Position numbers and translations under genes: made by a program
Notes under the pieces: generated by a model
The model's database searches: none
Told to the model about the DNA's origin: nothing
Seen by the model: the letters and a program-made list of their open reading frames with translations, nothing else
From: Dehalococcoidia bacterium
GTDB taxonomy: Bacteria; Chloroflexota; Dehalococcoidia; UBA3495
Reading direction: 5' to 3'
DNA length: 64,000 nucleotides
Assembly: GCA_030753265.1 (NCBI GenBank)
Contig: JASMCQ010000035.1
Coordinates: 47,678 to 111,677 of the forward strand
In this document: piece by piece, positions 18,779 to 28,315 of the stretch
Layout of the letters: each line of letters opens with the position of its first letter
How positions within the stretch are numbered: position 1 is the first letter of the stretch

Positions 18779-20062
18779 ATGGATGCCGCCGACTTATGGA
18801 GGCTAGCCCTACTGCTTCTTTGTCTGACCATATCCGGCTTCTTCTCCGCCTCGGAAACTGCCTTTATCGCCCTCCCCAGGGCGCGGCTGATGCACCTTGT
18901 GAACATCGGGCAGCCGGGCGCCGGACGGGTGGCCCATCTCATGCTCCGGCCGGACAAATTTCTGGCCACGGTGCTGCTGGGCAACAACTTGGTGAACACC
19001 GCCGCCGCGGCGTTGGGAACGGTTCTGGCAGTGAGCCTGATCGGCAACACCCCCCTGGCGGTGCTGGTGGCCACCCTCGGCGTCACCCTGGTTCTGCTGG
19101 TATTCGGAGAAACGATGCCCAAGACCATCGCCTGGCAGCGGTCCGAGAAGGTCGCTTTCGCCGTCTCCCGGCCGCTGGCAATGGTGGAGACGACCTTGGC
19201 CCCGGCGACCCGAATACTCCGGCTGGTAAGCTTGGTGACCAACAAAGCCCTGGGCATCAGCGGCGCTGCTCCCCAGGTGGGGGTGGAGGAGATACGGACC
19301 CTCATCGCCGCCGGCGCCCGCTCCGGCACCGTGGAACCGGAGGAAGCCGCCCTACTGGAAAAGGTCTTCCGGTTCGGAGATCAGCAGATGCGGGAGATAA
19401 TGACCCCCAGGCCCGAGATCGTGTGGATCGAGCGGGGGACCACGCTGGAAGGGTTCCTGCGGATGTACCAGGACCATTCCCACACCCGCTTTCCGGTCTA
19501 CGAAGGCTCTACCGAGAACGTGGTCGGCGTCCTGGCAATCAAAGATGTGTTCATGGCCATGGGACGGGGAGAGCTTGAACTCCAGGACCCCATCACCGGC
19601 AATCTGCGGCCGGCCTATTTCGTTCCGGAAACCAAAGCCCTCAGCAGCACCTTTGGCGAGATGCAGCACAGCGGATATGGCCTGGTGCTGACGGTGGATG
19701 AGTTCGGAGGTATCGCCGGCCTCGCCACGCTGAAGCAACTGCTGGAAGTTATCGTGGGTCAGGTGGGCGAAGAGGGCGCCGCCCCTGATAATGCCTATAC
19801 CCCGGTGGACGAGCATACCTTCTGGTTGGACGCCGGCGTCGGTATCCTTGAAATCAACGAGGAGTTGAAGTTGGGCTTGCCGGAAGGAGATTACCAGACG
19901 GTGGCCGGGTTTATTCTGGACTGGATGGGGCGGATTCCCGAAGAGGGCGATGTGCTTGAATACCGCAACTTGAGGTTGACAATTAAGAAGATGGCCGGGG
20001 TCCGAATCGATGAAGTCGAGTTGCGCAAAATCCTTGGCGGCCAAGATGGAGATGCCGGATGA
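18779..20062 (+). CDS. CNNM/CorC-HlyC family transporter
   Basis: A 427-residue inner-membrane protein. An N-terminal CNNM (DUF21) domain with about four hydrophobic helices spans residues 1-160. A CBS-domain pair follows (about 195-315, with EIMTPRPEIVWI at the first), then a C-terminal CorC/HlyC domain (about 340-420). Family members are linked to magnesium or cobalt efflux and membrane integrity. ATG at 18779 follows GGAGGTG by 10 bases. Its stop overlaps the next ATG (ATGA), so it is co-translated with the phosphatase gene and probably tilS. Confidence 0.88.
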   Translation: MDAADLWRLALLLLCLTISGFFSASETAFIALPRARLMHLVNIGQPGAGRVAHLMLRPDKFLATVLLGNNLVNTAAAALGTVLAVSLIGNTPLAVLVATLGVTLVLLVFGETMPKTIAWQRSEKVAFAVSRPLAMVETTLAPATRILRLVSLVTNKALGISGAAPQVGVEEIRTLIAAGARSGTVEPEEAALLEKVFRFGDQQMREIMTPRPEIVWIERGTTLEGFLRMYQDHSHTRFPVYEGSTENVVGVLAIKDVFMAMGRGELELQDPITGNLRPAYFVPETKALSSTFGEMQHSGYGLVLTVDEFGGIAGLATLKQLLEVIVGQVGEEGAAPDNAYTPVDEHTFWLDAGVGILEINEELKLGLPEGDYQTVAGFILDWMGRIPEEGDVLEYRNLRLTIKKMAGVRIDEVELRKILGGQDGDAG

Positions 20063-20676
20063 AGCTGGTCTTGGTGCGCCACGGCGAAACCGAATGGAAC
20101 AAGCTGGGCAGGTTCCAAGGGCATCACGATGTCGAATTGAACGAAAAGGGAGCGGCTCAAGCCCGGGAGACGGCCCAGGCCGTGGCCAAATGGCAGCACT
20201 CAGCGGTCTTCTCCAGCCCCCTGCATCGTGCGATGCGGGTTGCCGAAGAGATATCGCTACTGAGCGGAATGCCCGTGGTGCCGGTGCCGGAGTTCATGGA
20301 GCTGAAGCTGGGCGACCTGGAGGGGATCACCGGCGCAGATTTACGAAAGACCTGGCCCGAACTCTCAACCACCTGGCGAAGTGACCCGGGCCGGGTGGTG
20401 ATGCCCAACGGCGAGTCTTTGGCCCAGCTTCAGGAACGGGCCTGGTGCGCCCTCATCGACCTGGAGCAGAACCACCAGGGAGATGAGACCGTGATCGTCG
20501 TATCCCATAATTTTGCCATACGGACCATGATCGGCAAGCTTCTGGGGATGCCACTTTCCAACTTCCATCGCATGTCGCTGAACTTGGCCTCCATCTGTGT
20601 CATCGAATGCGACCGGCGGGGCCGGCGGCTGATTTCCTACAACTCCACCTTTCACCTGTCCCCCGAAAACCGGTAG
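20059..20676 (+). CDS. Histidine phosphatase (phosphoglycerate-mutase-like)
   Basis: A 205-residue histidine phosphatase. The catalytic RHGE is at residues 7-10 (H8 would be phosphorylated) in LVLVRHGETEWN. The second conserved histidine is in IVVSHNFAIR. Such proteins include cofactor-independent-looking phosphatases for adenosylcobalamin or sugar phosphates, and the substrate is open. It overlaps the upstream gene by 4 bp (ATGA) and is followed 9 bp later by tilS. Confidence 0.87.
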   Translation: MKLVLVRHGETEWNKLGRFQGHHDVELNEKGAAQARETAQAVAKWQHSAVFSSPLHRAMRVAEEISLLSGMPVVPVPEFMELKLGDLEGITGADLRKTWPELSTTWRSDPGRVVMPNGESLAQLQERAWCALIDLEQNHQGDETVIVVSHNFAIRTMIGKLLGMPLSNFHRMSLNLASICVIECDRRGRRLISYNSTFHLSPENR

Positions 20677-20685
20677 GGAAAACCC

Positions 20686-22215
20686 ATGGCCTCGGTCTCC
20701 AGGCTGGAAAGGCAGGTGGCCGGCGCACTAGTCCGGGCGGGCTATTCCGGCAGTGACACCGTCCTGGTGGTGGCAGTGTCGGGCGGTTCCGACTCGTTGG
20801 CCCTTCTCCATTGCCTGCACCGCCTCAGCAATTCGCACCGCCTCCATCTGCACGTGGTCCACCTGAATCACGACTTCCGCGGTGAGGAGGCGTTCGCCGA
20901 CGCCCGGTTCGTGGCGGCGGCGGCCCAGGAGTTGGGATGGCCGGCAACGGTGGAGGAGCGCGATGTCGCGGCCCTTCAGCGGGAGCGGCGCATCTCTTCC
21001 TTCGAGCAGGCGGCGCGGGAGTTGCGATACTCTTTCCTGGCCGAGGTGGCGGCCAAGGTTGGGGCCGCCGCCGTGACGACCGGCCACACCGCCGACGACC
21101 AGGCCGAGACCGTGCTGATGCATATCCTCCGGGGCGCGGGCCTCCATGGGCTGCGGGGCATGCCCGAGCTTTCCCTTTGGCCCTGGCCCGGTGATGGCCT
21201 CGGCCTTCGTCTGTTCCGTCCCCTGCTCCAGGCAACCAAGACGGAAACCGTGGCTTACTGCCGGGCCCTGGGGCTCGACTACCGGGACGATACCGGGAAC
21301 TACCTCCATCGCTTTACCCGGAACCGGGTCCGCCATGATCTACTGCCGTTGCTGGAATCTGAGTACAACCCCGGAGTACGGGAGTCCCTGGCCCGGCTGG
21401 CCCGGACCGCGGCGCTGGAAACAGACTACCTGGAGAAAGAGGTGGCCCGGTTGTGGCCTGAGGTAGCGGACCAGGAGGCCGGGGCCGTGGTCTTCGGTCA
21501 ACCGGCTTTGTCCTCCCTGCACCCGGCGCTCCGGAGGTTGCTGCTGCGCCGGGGCTATGAGCATCTGACGGGGGACACCCGCAGGCTGGGAGAGGGGCAT
21601 CTGGCCGCGATGGACAAGCTGGCGGGGGACATGGCGGCGGGCCGCAGCCTGGACCTGCCGGGCGGCCTGAAGCTTCATAGCACCTACGGCTATCTGCGCC
21701 TCTCCCGAGATATTGCTCTACCCTGTCCGTTCCCGGGACTGGGCGGAGAACATCGCCTGGTTTTGCCCTCCGGTGGGGATCCGGAGGTGGCCGCCGAAGC
21801 CGGTCCGTGGCGGGTATCCTTCCGAGTCGGATGCCCCCCCAGGATACCCTTCGAAGACCCGTCTGCCCGGCCTTTCACGGCGGAGGGGAGAGGTCTGGCA
21901 GGAGTCGCGTCCTGGTCCGCCTGGCTGGACAGCGGGTGCTTGGGCGACGCGGTGCAAATCCGCACCCGGGCGCCCGGCGACCGGTTTCAGCCGCTTGGCA
22001 TGGACCAGGACAAGAAGCTCCAGGACTTCTTCACCGACGCTCGAGTGCCGGGAGACTGGCGTGACCGGGTCCCGTTGCTGGTCTCAAGCCGGGGCATCGC
22101 CTGGGTCGTCGGCTACCGCATCGCTCACTGGGCCAGGCTCCGGGAAGGGGGACCGGCTTCGGTGGAGGCCGTGAGGGTAGAGTTTGAAGCTATTGGTGGT
22201 CACGGCCGGCCCTGA
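20686..22215 (+). CDS. tilS: tRNA(Ile)-lysidine synthase
   Basis: ATP-dependent enzyme that converts C34 of tRNA-Ile(CAU) to lysidine, switching it to isoleucine decoding. The 509 residues carry the PP-loop SGGSDS at 32-37, the HLNHDFRGEEAFADARF segment and TTGHTADDQAETVLM. The C-terminal TilS substrate-binding domain (PGDRFQPLGMDQDKKLQDFF) is complete. ATG at 20686 has AGGGA upstream. It is the last gene of a three-gene run with the CorC-like and phosphatase genes and converges on the DUF6282 gene. Confidence 0.95.
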   Translation: MASVSRLERQVAGALVRAGYSGSDTVLVVAVSGGSDSLALLHCLHRLSNSHRLHLHVVHLNHDFRGEEAFADARFVAAAAQELGWPATVEERDVAALQRERRISSFEQAARELRYSFLAEVAAKVGAAAVTTGHTADDQAETVLMHILRGAGLHGLRGMPELSLWPWPGDGLGLRLFRPLLQATKTETVAYCRALGLDYRDDTGNYLHRFTRNRVRHDLLPLLESEYNPGVRESLARLARTAALETDYLEKEVARLWPEVADQEAGAVVFGQPALSSLHPALRRLLLRRGYEHLTGDTRRLGEGHLAAMDKLAGDMAAGRSLDLPGGLKLHSTYGYLRLSRDIALPCPFPGLGGEHRLVLPSGGDPEVAAEAGPWRVSFRVGCPPRIPFEDPSARPFTAEGRGLAGVASWSAWLDSGCLGDAVQIRTRAPGDRFQPLGMDQDKKLQDFFTDARVPGDWRDRVPLLVSSRGIAWVVGYRIAHWARLREGGPASVEAVRVEFEAIGGHGRP

Positions 22216-22292
22216 TTAGCGGCCGGGCCGCCGGTGGCCTCGAGGGCTAATTCCAACCGGCGACGCGCGGCACTCCCGTAGCCTATTCCGGC

Positions 22293-23135
22293 CTACAGCC
22301 CCAGCAAGCGGGCCGGGTTGTCTTTCACCAGCATTCCCACCTCCACCTCTTCCATGCCGGCTTGAAGCAGGGTGGCGATGCCCATCCGAAGCCCTTCGGC
22401 GGGCATCGGGTGGTAGTCCTGGCCGAAGTCGGTGCTCACGATGCAGTTCTCGGGGCCGATGGCGGAGATGGTCTCCGCCAGTTCCTTGGGGTTGAGACGG
22501 CAAGTAACCGGCATCATAACGTGCACGCAGTGCTCGATGTAGGCCCCCATGCCGGCCAGGGTTTTCATGTCATCCAGCGTCATCCCCGTCCAGAAGGACA
22601 TAGTCGTGGCATGGGTCACCACGATGCGGCCGATCCCCAGGTTGCGGGCTTCAGCTACCAACACCATGCTCTCCGGCGTGGAGAGATGGCCGGTGGCCAG
22701 GATCAGGTCGTGGGCCTTGACAACCTCCAGGACGGCGTACGCTTCGGGCACCAGCCGGCCCCGCTCGTCGAGCACGGAGATGCCGCCGTTGAGGCCCCTA
22801 CGCTGATGGTCGGCTCGGGCCGAGAAGGTGGGCATCCAGACCAGCCGGCCACCCATCGCGGCGCTGCATTCCACCGCCATCGGGTTCAGGCCGCCCACCT
22901 GTACGTCCAATGCTACCCCGCCAATCAGGGTAATGCCGGGTACGGCCTGACTGGCGGTATACGCCACCGGGTGGGTGAGATACTCGTGGCTCTTGAAGAC
23001 AACGCCCCGCATTCCCATATCCCGGGCTTGCTGGGCGATTTCTATGGCGCCACCCCGTCGTTCCACCTTGGGGTCCGGCGCAAAGTGAACGTGGATGTCA
23101 AGGGCACCTTCGAGGAGCCGGTCTACGTTGCTCAT
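22293..23135 (-). CDS. DUF6282 amidohydrolase-like protein
   Basis: A 280-residue TIM-barrel hydrolase-like protein. The metal motif HxH is at H15 and H17 (DIHVHFAPD). Further candidate ligands are in FKSHEY, LATGHLS and VVTHAT, and a late aspartate is in VSTDFGQD. This pattern matches the DUF6282 family, related to the amidohydrolases, whose substrate is not known. AAAGGA precedes the ATG. It is alone between tilS (convergent) and the beta-propeller gene. Confidence 0.78.
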   Translation of the reverse strand: MSNVDRLLEGALDIHVHFAPDPKVERRGGAIEIAQQARDMGMRGVVFKSHEYLTHPVAYTASQAVPGITLIGGVALDVQVGGLNPMAVECSAAMGGRLVWMPTFSARADHQRRGLNGGISVLDERGRLVPEAYAVLEVVKAHDLILATGHLSTPESMVLVAEARNLGIGRIVVTHATTMSFWTGMTLDDMKTLAGMGAYIEHCVHVMMPVTCRLNPKELAETISAIGPENCIVSTDFGQDYHPMPAEGLRMGIATLLQAGMEEVEVGMLVKDNPARLLGL

Positions 23136-23524
23136 GGTATCCTTTCATGCCCTTTAGAGCCGCGCCGCCAAGCGGCCACCGGCCAGGGTCCGGTTCGCCG
23201 TGGAGAAGCTGACAGCCGGGGCGAAGTTGCGCCGGCTCAAGCCGGGGGCGGCCTGATGACCGGCGTATGCCTTCGAGATTTAACCCGATTGTAGGTTACC
23301 CGGCTATTGAAGTCAAAGTACCCGCACGCGGAATTTCCGGTGCATCCGGACCTGCGGCCCCGGCTGCTATCGGCAAGCGCCACTCCATGATACGCATCAA
23401 GGCCGGTGACGACCGGGCGCCGAACCACGGCCGGACGCCCGGTTCGCGAGTGGCTTTGGAGTACAGGATGCTTGGGTGGCGTGCAAATACCCGAGTAGCC
23501 AGGCTGCTACCCGTGTCCGAAGCC
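23136..23524. other. Intergenic region
   Basis: About 390 bp with no credible gene, repeat or RNA element. Open frames seen here are antisense or out-of-frame to neighbouring genes. Confidence 0.5.
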
Positions 23525-24598
23525 CTACGGGGCCCAGGAAGGCGACTGATCCACGCCGGGGTAGCTGGTGATGTTCGTCTGGCCGGAGCCGTCGGCGTTC
23601 ATCACGTATACCTCGGCGTTGTCGCCCCGGTAGGTGGTGAAGGCGATCCTGGAGCCGTCGGGCGACCAACTCGGCCCTTCATCCGTGCCTGGGTTGCTGG
23701 TTAGTTTGGTGACCCCGGAGCCGTCGGCGTTCATTACGTAGATCTCGGCGAATCCGGTCCGGTCGGAGTGGAAGGCGATCGTTGCGCCGTCGGGCGACCA
23801 GGAAGGCTCCCGGTCCGAGCCCGGGTCGTTGGTTAGCCTGGTGACTTCGGAGCCGTCGGTGCTCATGACGTAGATCTCGGCGTAGCCGTCGCGCCAGGAG
23901 TAGAAGGCGATCGAGGCGCCGTCGGGCGACCATGAAGGGTGGGCGTCGAATGCGGGTTCATCGGTCAGCCTGGTTACTTCAGCGCCGTCGGCGTTCATCA
24001 TGTAAATCTCGGCGTTGCCATCCCGCGAGGAGTAGAAGACGATTCTGGAGCCGTCGGGCGACCAAGAAGGCTCCCGGTCCACCCCCGGATCGTCGGTCAG
24101 CCTGGTGACGCCGGAGCCGTCGGCGTTCATCACGTAGATACTCTGGTTGCCGTCGCGAGTGGAGGCAAAGACAATCTTGGCGCCGTCGGGAGACCAGGAA
24201 GGGAACTCGTCGTCGGCCGGGTCCTGGGTAAGCCTCTCAACTCTGGAGCCGTCGGCGTTCATCGCGTATACGTCGTACTTGCCGTCCCGCCTGGACGCGA
24301 AGGTGATGCGGTCTTGAAGCTGGGGCGCAGCGGGCGCCGGCGACGGAGCGGCGGTGGCGGGGAGGGGAATCGAAGTATTGCCGGGAGTGGGAGTGGGAGT
24401 GGGGGCCGGAGCAGGCGTCGGCGCCGGAAGTGCGGTCGGGGTTGCGGTGGGCACGGGGGCCGGAGCGGTCGTGGCCGTTGGCGTAAGCGTGGGAGTTACC
24501 ACGGGAGGTGTAACTGCGGGAAGGGGCGTCGGCGTGGATACCCTTTGACAGGCCGCCAGGATAAGCGCCAAAGATAGAATTACGCCAATCGGAACCAA
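23525..24598 (-). CDS. TolB-like six-repeat beta-propeller lipoprotein
   Basis: A 357-residue predicted lipoprotein. The hydrophobic signal ends in LAAC (C17). A Pro/Thr/Ala-rich linker (about 20-90) tethers the domain, and six near-identical PD40/TolB-type repeats of about 42 residues follow. Each has the pattern IYVMNADGSxVTRLT, a variable turn, and PSWSPDGxxIAF. The last repeat ends at the stop, so one full propeller is formed. Surface exposure is likely. Start TTG at 24598 is the first start codon after an upstream in-frame stop. The partner is unknown. Confidence 0.85.
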   Translation of the reverse strand: MVPIGVILSLALILAACQRVSTPTPLPAVTPPVVTPTLTPTATTAPAPVPTATPTALPAPTPAPAPTPTPTPGNTSIPLPATAAPSPAPAAPQLQDRITFASRRDGKYDVYAMNADGSRVERLTQDPADDEFPSWSPDGAKIVFASTRDGNQSIYVMNADGSGVTRLTDDPGVDREPSWSPDGSRIVFYSSRDGNAEIYMMNADGAEVTRLTDEPAFDAHPSWSPDGASIAFYSWRDGYAEIYVMSTDGSEVTRLTNDPGSDREPSWSPDGATIAFHSDRTGFAEIYVMNADGSGVTKLTSNPGTDEGPSWSPDGSRIAFTTYRGDNAEVYVMNADGSGQTNITSYPGVDQSPSWAP

Positions 24599-24767
24599 TT
24601 GCTGAAGTCTGCGGGCGATTATTGTGGCTCTTCCTTGTGGCGCTGGTCGATTCTGCCGGTCACCGGCTCTATTCTACATCCGGCTGTCCAGCGGCTGCCA
24701 GAGATTTCACTGCCCTGGATTCAAGGGAGTCACATTGACTGCCCCAAAGGGGGATGGTATATCTATT

Positions 24768-24794
24768 CTTGGAACTTGGAACTTGGAACTTGGA
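24768..24794. repeat. CTTGGAA heptamer tandem repeat
   Basis: Almost four exact copies of CTTGGAA (24768, 24775, 24782, 24789), 13 bp upstream of the next start codon. Confidence 0.8.
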
Positions 24795-24806
24795 TGGTGT
24801 AACCGC

Positions 24807-25232
24807 ATGGCTACTTCGGCGCCAAAGGAATTCGACTACCACTCGATAGAAATCGGCGAGGATCTGGGGTCCTACGAGTACGTCCTCAGCCAAGAGACGC
24901 TCGACAACTTTCGGCAGGCGGTAGACGATCCCGACGCGCGATACCCCACCATCGCGGTCAAACACGACCTGACCGCGTTTTTCAAGAGCTACAACGACTC
25001 CACCGGTGGCGTCAACGCGGGAAATGAAACCGAATTCTTCAACCCGCCCGTCCCCGGCAAGAAGATCAAGGTCTTGGCTCGAATCGCCGACAAGTACTCG
25101 CGCCGGGACAAGCCCTACCTGGTGACCGAGGCTACGGCCGTCGACGAAGACGGGCGGCTGCTGGAGATAACTCGCACCTACATGATGAAGAAACCCGACG
25201 AACTGGGAAAGAAGTGGCAGCCTAAGAGCTAG
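24807..25232 (+). CDS. MaoC-like hot-dog protein
   Basis: A 141-residue single hot-dog-fold protein similar to the N-terminal half of MaoC-type dehydratases (FDYHSIEIGEDLGSYEYVLSQETLDNFRQAVDDPDARYP). The catalytic DxNPxH motif of active MaoC hydratases is not seen, so it may be a non-catalytic half or bind an acyl-CoA with a partner. ATG at 24807 follows the heptamer repeat, and no good ribosome-binding site is visible. It is alone. Confidence 0.62.
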   Translation: MATSAPKEFDYHSIEIGEDLGSYEYVLSQETLDNFRQAVDDPDARYPTIAVKHDLTAFFKSYNDSTGGVNAGNETEFFNPPVPGKKIKVLARIADKYSRRDKPYLVTEATAVDEDGRLLEITRTYMMKKPDELGKKWQPKS

Positions 25233-25817
25233 ATTCTGGCCCGGAGGCCTCGCCGGTATCCAGGCGCACCATCCCGGTCCGGCGGCCAACCTGCCGGACC
25301 ACTCGACGGCAGTTCGAGAGGGGGCTGCTCCGGAAAGTGTATCCGCCGTCCAGGTTCCGTCTAAGCATCCCAGCCAACCGGGCCACCTGCTCGTCGGCGC
25401 GCTCGCGCAAGTGGCCGACCCAATTCGATGCCGGCTGAAAAGGGTAAGGCCGTTGCTGGCCGGTGTATACTAGCTGTGGCGCACGAGAGTTGACAGTGGC
25501 GGAACGGCCGCCGGATGTTCTAGCCGAAAGATATTCCGGGTCCGGCGCACAACGGTCCTCGTGCGCGCCTGGACCAGCTCCCGAGACGGGAAGTGTTTGC
25601 AGAAATCAAGCTGTAGCGATGACCTGTCTCGGTCTTCCAGGCCGCGCCGCTATCGGCCCGGAGCCATTCTACGCCCTGATCGACGGACTGTAGGCGTGGA
25701 TTAGGTCTTGGGCGGCCGGTATCGGGACCAGTCTCGAGCTGGAAAGCCGACAACCGTTGCCTGATAAAGATACCGCGGCGCTCACGCCGAGCGGAACCAT
25801 CCCCAAGGGGAGGCGGA
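25233..25817. other. Intergenic region
   Basis: About 585 bp with no convincing gene. A 62-residue minus-strand frame at 25222-25410 overlaps the preceding gene and resembles nothing recognised. TTGACA at about 25490 lacks a good -10 partner. No hairpin repeat of the recurrent families was found. Confidence 0.5.
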
Positions 25818-27392
25818 ATGGGGGCTCCTAAGTCAGACTCTTACGATGTTGTGGTGATCGGCGCGGGCCTGGCGGGCATGACGGCCGGCGCCATGCTGGC
25901 CAAGCAAGGGATGCGAGTGCTGGTGGCGGACCACCGGCCTTCTCCGGGGGGAGTTTGCCACAGCTTCGAACGCGAGGGCTTCACCTTCGACGTGGGGCCC
26001 CACCTGCTCAGCGGCTGTAGCGATGGATGGGTGGTGGACCAAGCTTTGCGCCGCATCGGCGGCCGTGACCAGGTGGAGTTCCTTCCGGTCAACCCGCTGG
26101 CCCGGGTTGTCTTCCCGGAGCACACATTCGACATTCCCGCCGACGGAGAAGCGTTTCTGGATATACTCTCCGAACACTTCCCCGGCGAGCGCCGCCAGCT
26201 CGGCATGCTGTTCGGAGAGATGCTGGCCATGTACCGTGAGGTGGACGAGCTGCCGCACACCTTCGGCATCTGGCAATACCTGAAGGTGCCGGTCAACCAG
26301 CCTATCTTTCTCAAGTATCCGGCCAAAACCTACCAGGATGCCATGGACAACTTTGTCCTGGATCCGCGCCTCAAGGCCGCCATGGCGTCTCTGTGGGTCT
26401 TCTTCGGCCTGCCTCCGTCCCGCATATCGGCGGTATTTTGGACGATGGTCATGGCCACCTATTTCCTGGGCGGCGGGTCCTATCCCAAAGGCGGGCTGTC
26501 GCATCTGGCGCAGGCCTTCGCCTCCGGACTGGAGCAGTCTGGCGGGGAGCTGCTGCTGAACGCCCGCGCCGAAAAAATCCTGGTGTCCAAGGGACGGGTG
26601 ACAGGCGTCAAATTCACGGACGTGACCGGGCGGTGGCTGCCCGACGGAAGAGCCGCCAGCCCGGACGGGACCTCGGGGGAGAACTTTCAGGTGAACGCGT
26701 CTCACGTTGTGTCCACCGGGGATGCCATGGACACCCTCCTCAACCTCGTTGGAGTGGAGCAACTGCCGGGCAAGTTCGTCAAGGGCCTCAAGAAGTTGGA
26801 GCCGTCCCTGTCGCTGGTCAAGGTGGCGCTGGGCGTGGATTTGGATATGGCGGCCGCCGGGTTCGGGCGGCACGACACCGTCTTCTACGATACCTATGAC
26901 ATGGATCGAGTCTTCGGCAGGATGATGTCCGGACTTCCCGACGCCCCGTGCGATGTCACGGTACCTTCGGTAACCGACCCGTCGCTGGCGCCCCAGGGGG
27001 CCCACACCGTTTACCTGTGGAACTACGTACCTTATTCGGAGGCTCGGGACTGGCAGGCCACCGGAGGAGAGGTCGCCAAACGCTTCGTGAAGTGGATGGA
27101 CGACCGGGCTCCGGGTTTCGCCGGGGCGGTGCAGCAACAGGTCGTTGCCACCCCGGAGACCCTTCGGGAGTTCGCCTTGACGGTGGATGGCGCTCCCTAC
27201 GGGTGGGCGTTCTCCCCTCAGCAGATGGGCTTCAACCGGCTTCAACCTAGGACTCCCATCAAAGGGTTGTACCTGGCGGGCCATTGGACCACGCCGGGTG
27301 CCGGGGTTGCCGGAGTGGTCATGTCTGGGGAGCGCACGGCGAATATTGTGGCGGCAAAAGAGGGGTTCGCGCTATGGCGGAAGAGCGCATAG
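25818..27392 (+). CDS. FAD-dependent oxidoreductase, phytoene-desaturase-like
   Basis: A 524-residue flavoprotein of the CrtI/CrtISO amine-oxidase-like superfamily. The N-terminal Rossmann motif GAGLAG is at residues 15-20, followed by DHRPSPGGVCHSFEREGFTFDVGPHLLSG, a typical carotenoid-desaturase or isomerase start. The C terminus has GLYLAGHWTTPGAGVAGVV. A good GGGGAGG site precedes ATG 25818. The 3' end overlaps menA by 19 bp. The pairing with a UbiA prenyltransferase suggests a role on an isoprenoid or quinone, but the substrate is not evident. Confidence 0.82.
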   Translation: MGAPKSDSYDVVVIGAGLAGMTAGAMLAKQGMRVLVADHRPSPGGVCHSFEREGFTFDVGPHLLSGCSDGWVVDQALRRIGGRDQVEFLPVNPLARVVFPEHTFDIPADGEAFLDILSEHFPGERRQLGMLFGEMLAMYREVDELPHTFGIWQYLKVPVNQPIFLKYPAKTYQDAMDNFVLDPRLKAAMASLWVFFGLPPSRISAVFWTMVMATYFLGGGSYPKGGLSHLAQAFASGLEQSGGELLLNARAEKILVSKGRVTGVKFTDVTGRWLPDGRAASPDGTSGENFQVNASHVVSTGDAMDTLLNLVGVEQLPGKFVKGLKKLEPSLSLVKVALGVDLDMAAAGFGRHDTVFYDTYDMDRVFGRMMSGLPDAPCDVTVPSVTDPSLAPQGAHTVYLWNYVPYSEARDWQATGGEVAKRFVKWMDDRAPGFAGAVQQQVVATPETLREFALTVDGAPYGWAFSPQQMGFNRLQPRTPIKGLYLAGHWTTPGAGVAGVVMSGERTANIVAAKEGFALWRKSA

Positions 27393-28315
27393 TAGCTCGA
27401 AACTGGTCCAGCAAGATCTCGATCTGGTACCGGGAGACCCGTCCCCCGTTTCTGACGGCCTCGGTCGTGCCCATCCTGTTGGGCACCTGCATGGCTTGGA
27501 GCCGGGAAGGCGAATGGGACTGGGGTCTCTTCGCGCTGGCTATGTTGGGAGGGGTCCTCCTACACGTCGGCACCAACGTCATCAATGATTACTTCGACCA
27601 TAGGTCGGGCGCCGATAACGTGAACTTCGAGTTCGTACGCCCCTATGGCGGCGGGAGCCGGATGATTCAGCTTCAACTGATGTCTCCCCGGGAGGTGCTG
27701 CTGGAGTCCATCCTCGCCTTCGCAGGGGCGATACTGGCGGGAGTGGCGCTTATTTTCCTGGTGGGTATCCCTATCCTGTATATCGGACTGGCGGGTCTCC
27801 TTTCGGGTGTTCTCTACACCGTCTGGCTGGTGCGCGTGGGCGTGGGTGAGTTGTTTGTCGGCCTGAACTTCGGCGTGCTCATGACCGTGGGCGCCTATTA
27901 CGTTCAAACCCGCGCCGTCTCCACCGAGGTGGTTGCGGCCTCCATCCCTCTGGCGCTCCTGATCGCGGTGGTCCTGTTCATCAACCAATTCCAAGACTAT
28001 ACGGCGGACAAAGCTACGGGGAAGCACAACCTGGTGGTCCGCCTGGGCAGGGCCCGCTCGTCGGTCGTGTTCGCGGCAATGCTGGCCGCCAGCTACCTGT
28101 CGTTGATCGTGGGCGTGGCCGCGTTCGATGTCTCGCCCTTCACGTTGCTGGCGTTGTTGACCGTGCCACTGGCGTGGAAGGCAGGGCGGACGGCCCGGCG
28201 CTTCTACGACGATTACCTTCGGCTCACGCCGGCGAACCAGTCCACCATCATGGTTCACATGCTCGCCGCCCTTTTGATGACCCTGGGCTACGCGGTCCAG
28301 AAGGCCGTCAGCTAG
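27374..28315 (+). CDS. menA: UbiA-family prenyltransferase, MenA-like
   Basis: Integral membrane prenyltransferase of 313 residues, most like 1,4-dihydroxy-2-naphthoate polyprenyltransferase of menaquinone synthesis. The first Mg-diphosphate motif is N71-D72 with D75 and D81 (NVINDYFDHRSGAD). The second acidic motif is in FQDYTADKATGKHNLVVRLG. About eight hydrophobic helices are visible. ATG 27374 lies inside the 3' end of the FAD gene. The longer frame from 27284 runs antiparallel to no homology and is rejected. The polyprenyl synthase at 35507-36505 could supply its substrate. Confidence 0.82.
   Translation: MAEERIVARNWSSKISIWYRETRPPFLTASVVPILLGTCMAWSREGEWDWGLFALAMLGGVLLHVGTNVINDYFDHRSGADNVNFEFVRPYGGGSRMIQLQLMSPREVLLESILAFAGAILAGVALIFLVGIPILYIGLAGLLSGVLYTVWLVRVGVGELFVGLNFGVLMTVGAYYVQTRAVSTEVVAASIPLALLIAVVLFINQFQDYTADKATGKHNLVVRLGRARSSVVFAAMLAASYLSLIVGVAAFDVSPFTLLALLTVPLAWKAGRTARRFYDDYLRLTPANQSTIMVHMLAALLMTLGYAVQKAVS

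Noticed and set aside
25222..25410. 62-codon minus-strand frame in the gap before the FAD gene
   Set aside because: It overlaps the MaoC-like gene, has no clear ribosome-binding site and resembles no family that I know.
25833..27284. Long minus-strand open frame (483 codons) antisense to the FAD oxidoreductase
   Set aside because: It has no family resemblance, is rich in Arg/Gly/Gln/His as expected for a high-GC shadow, and exactly mirrors a well-supported gene. Similar shadows at 13457-14671, 34293-35567 and 34985-36475 were dropped for the same reason.
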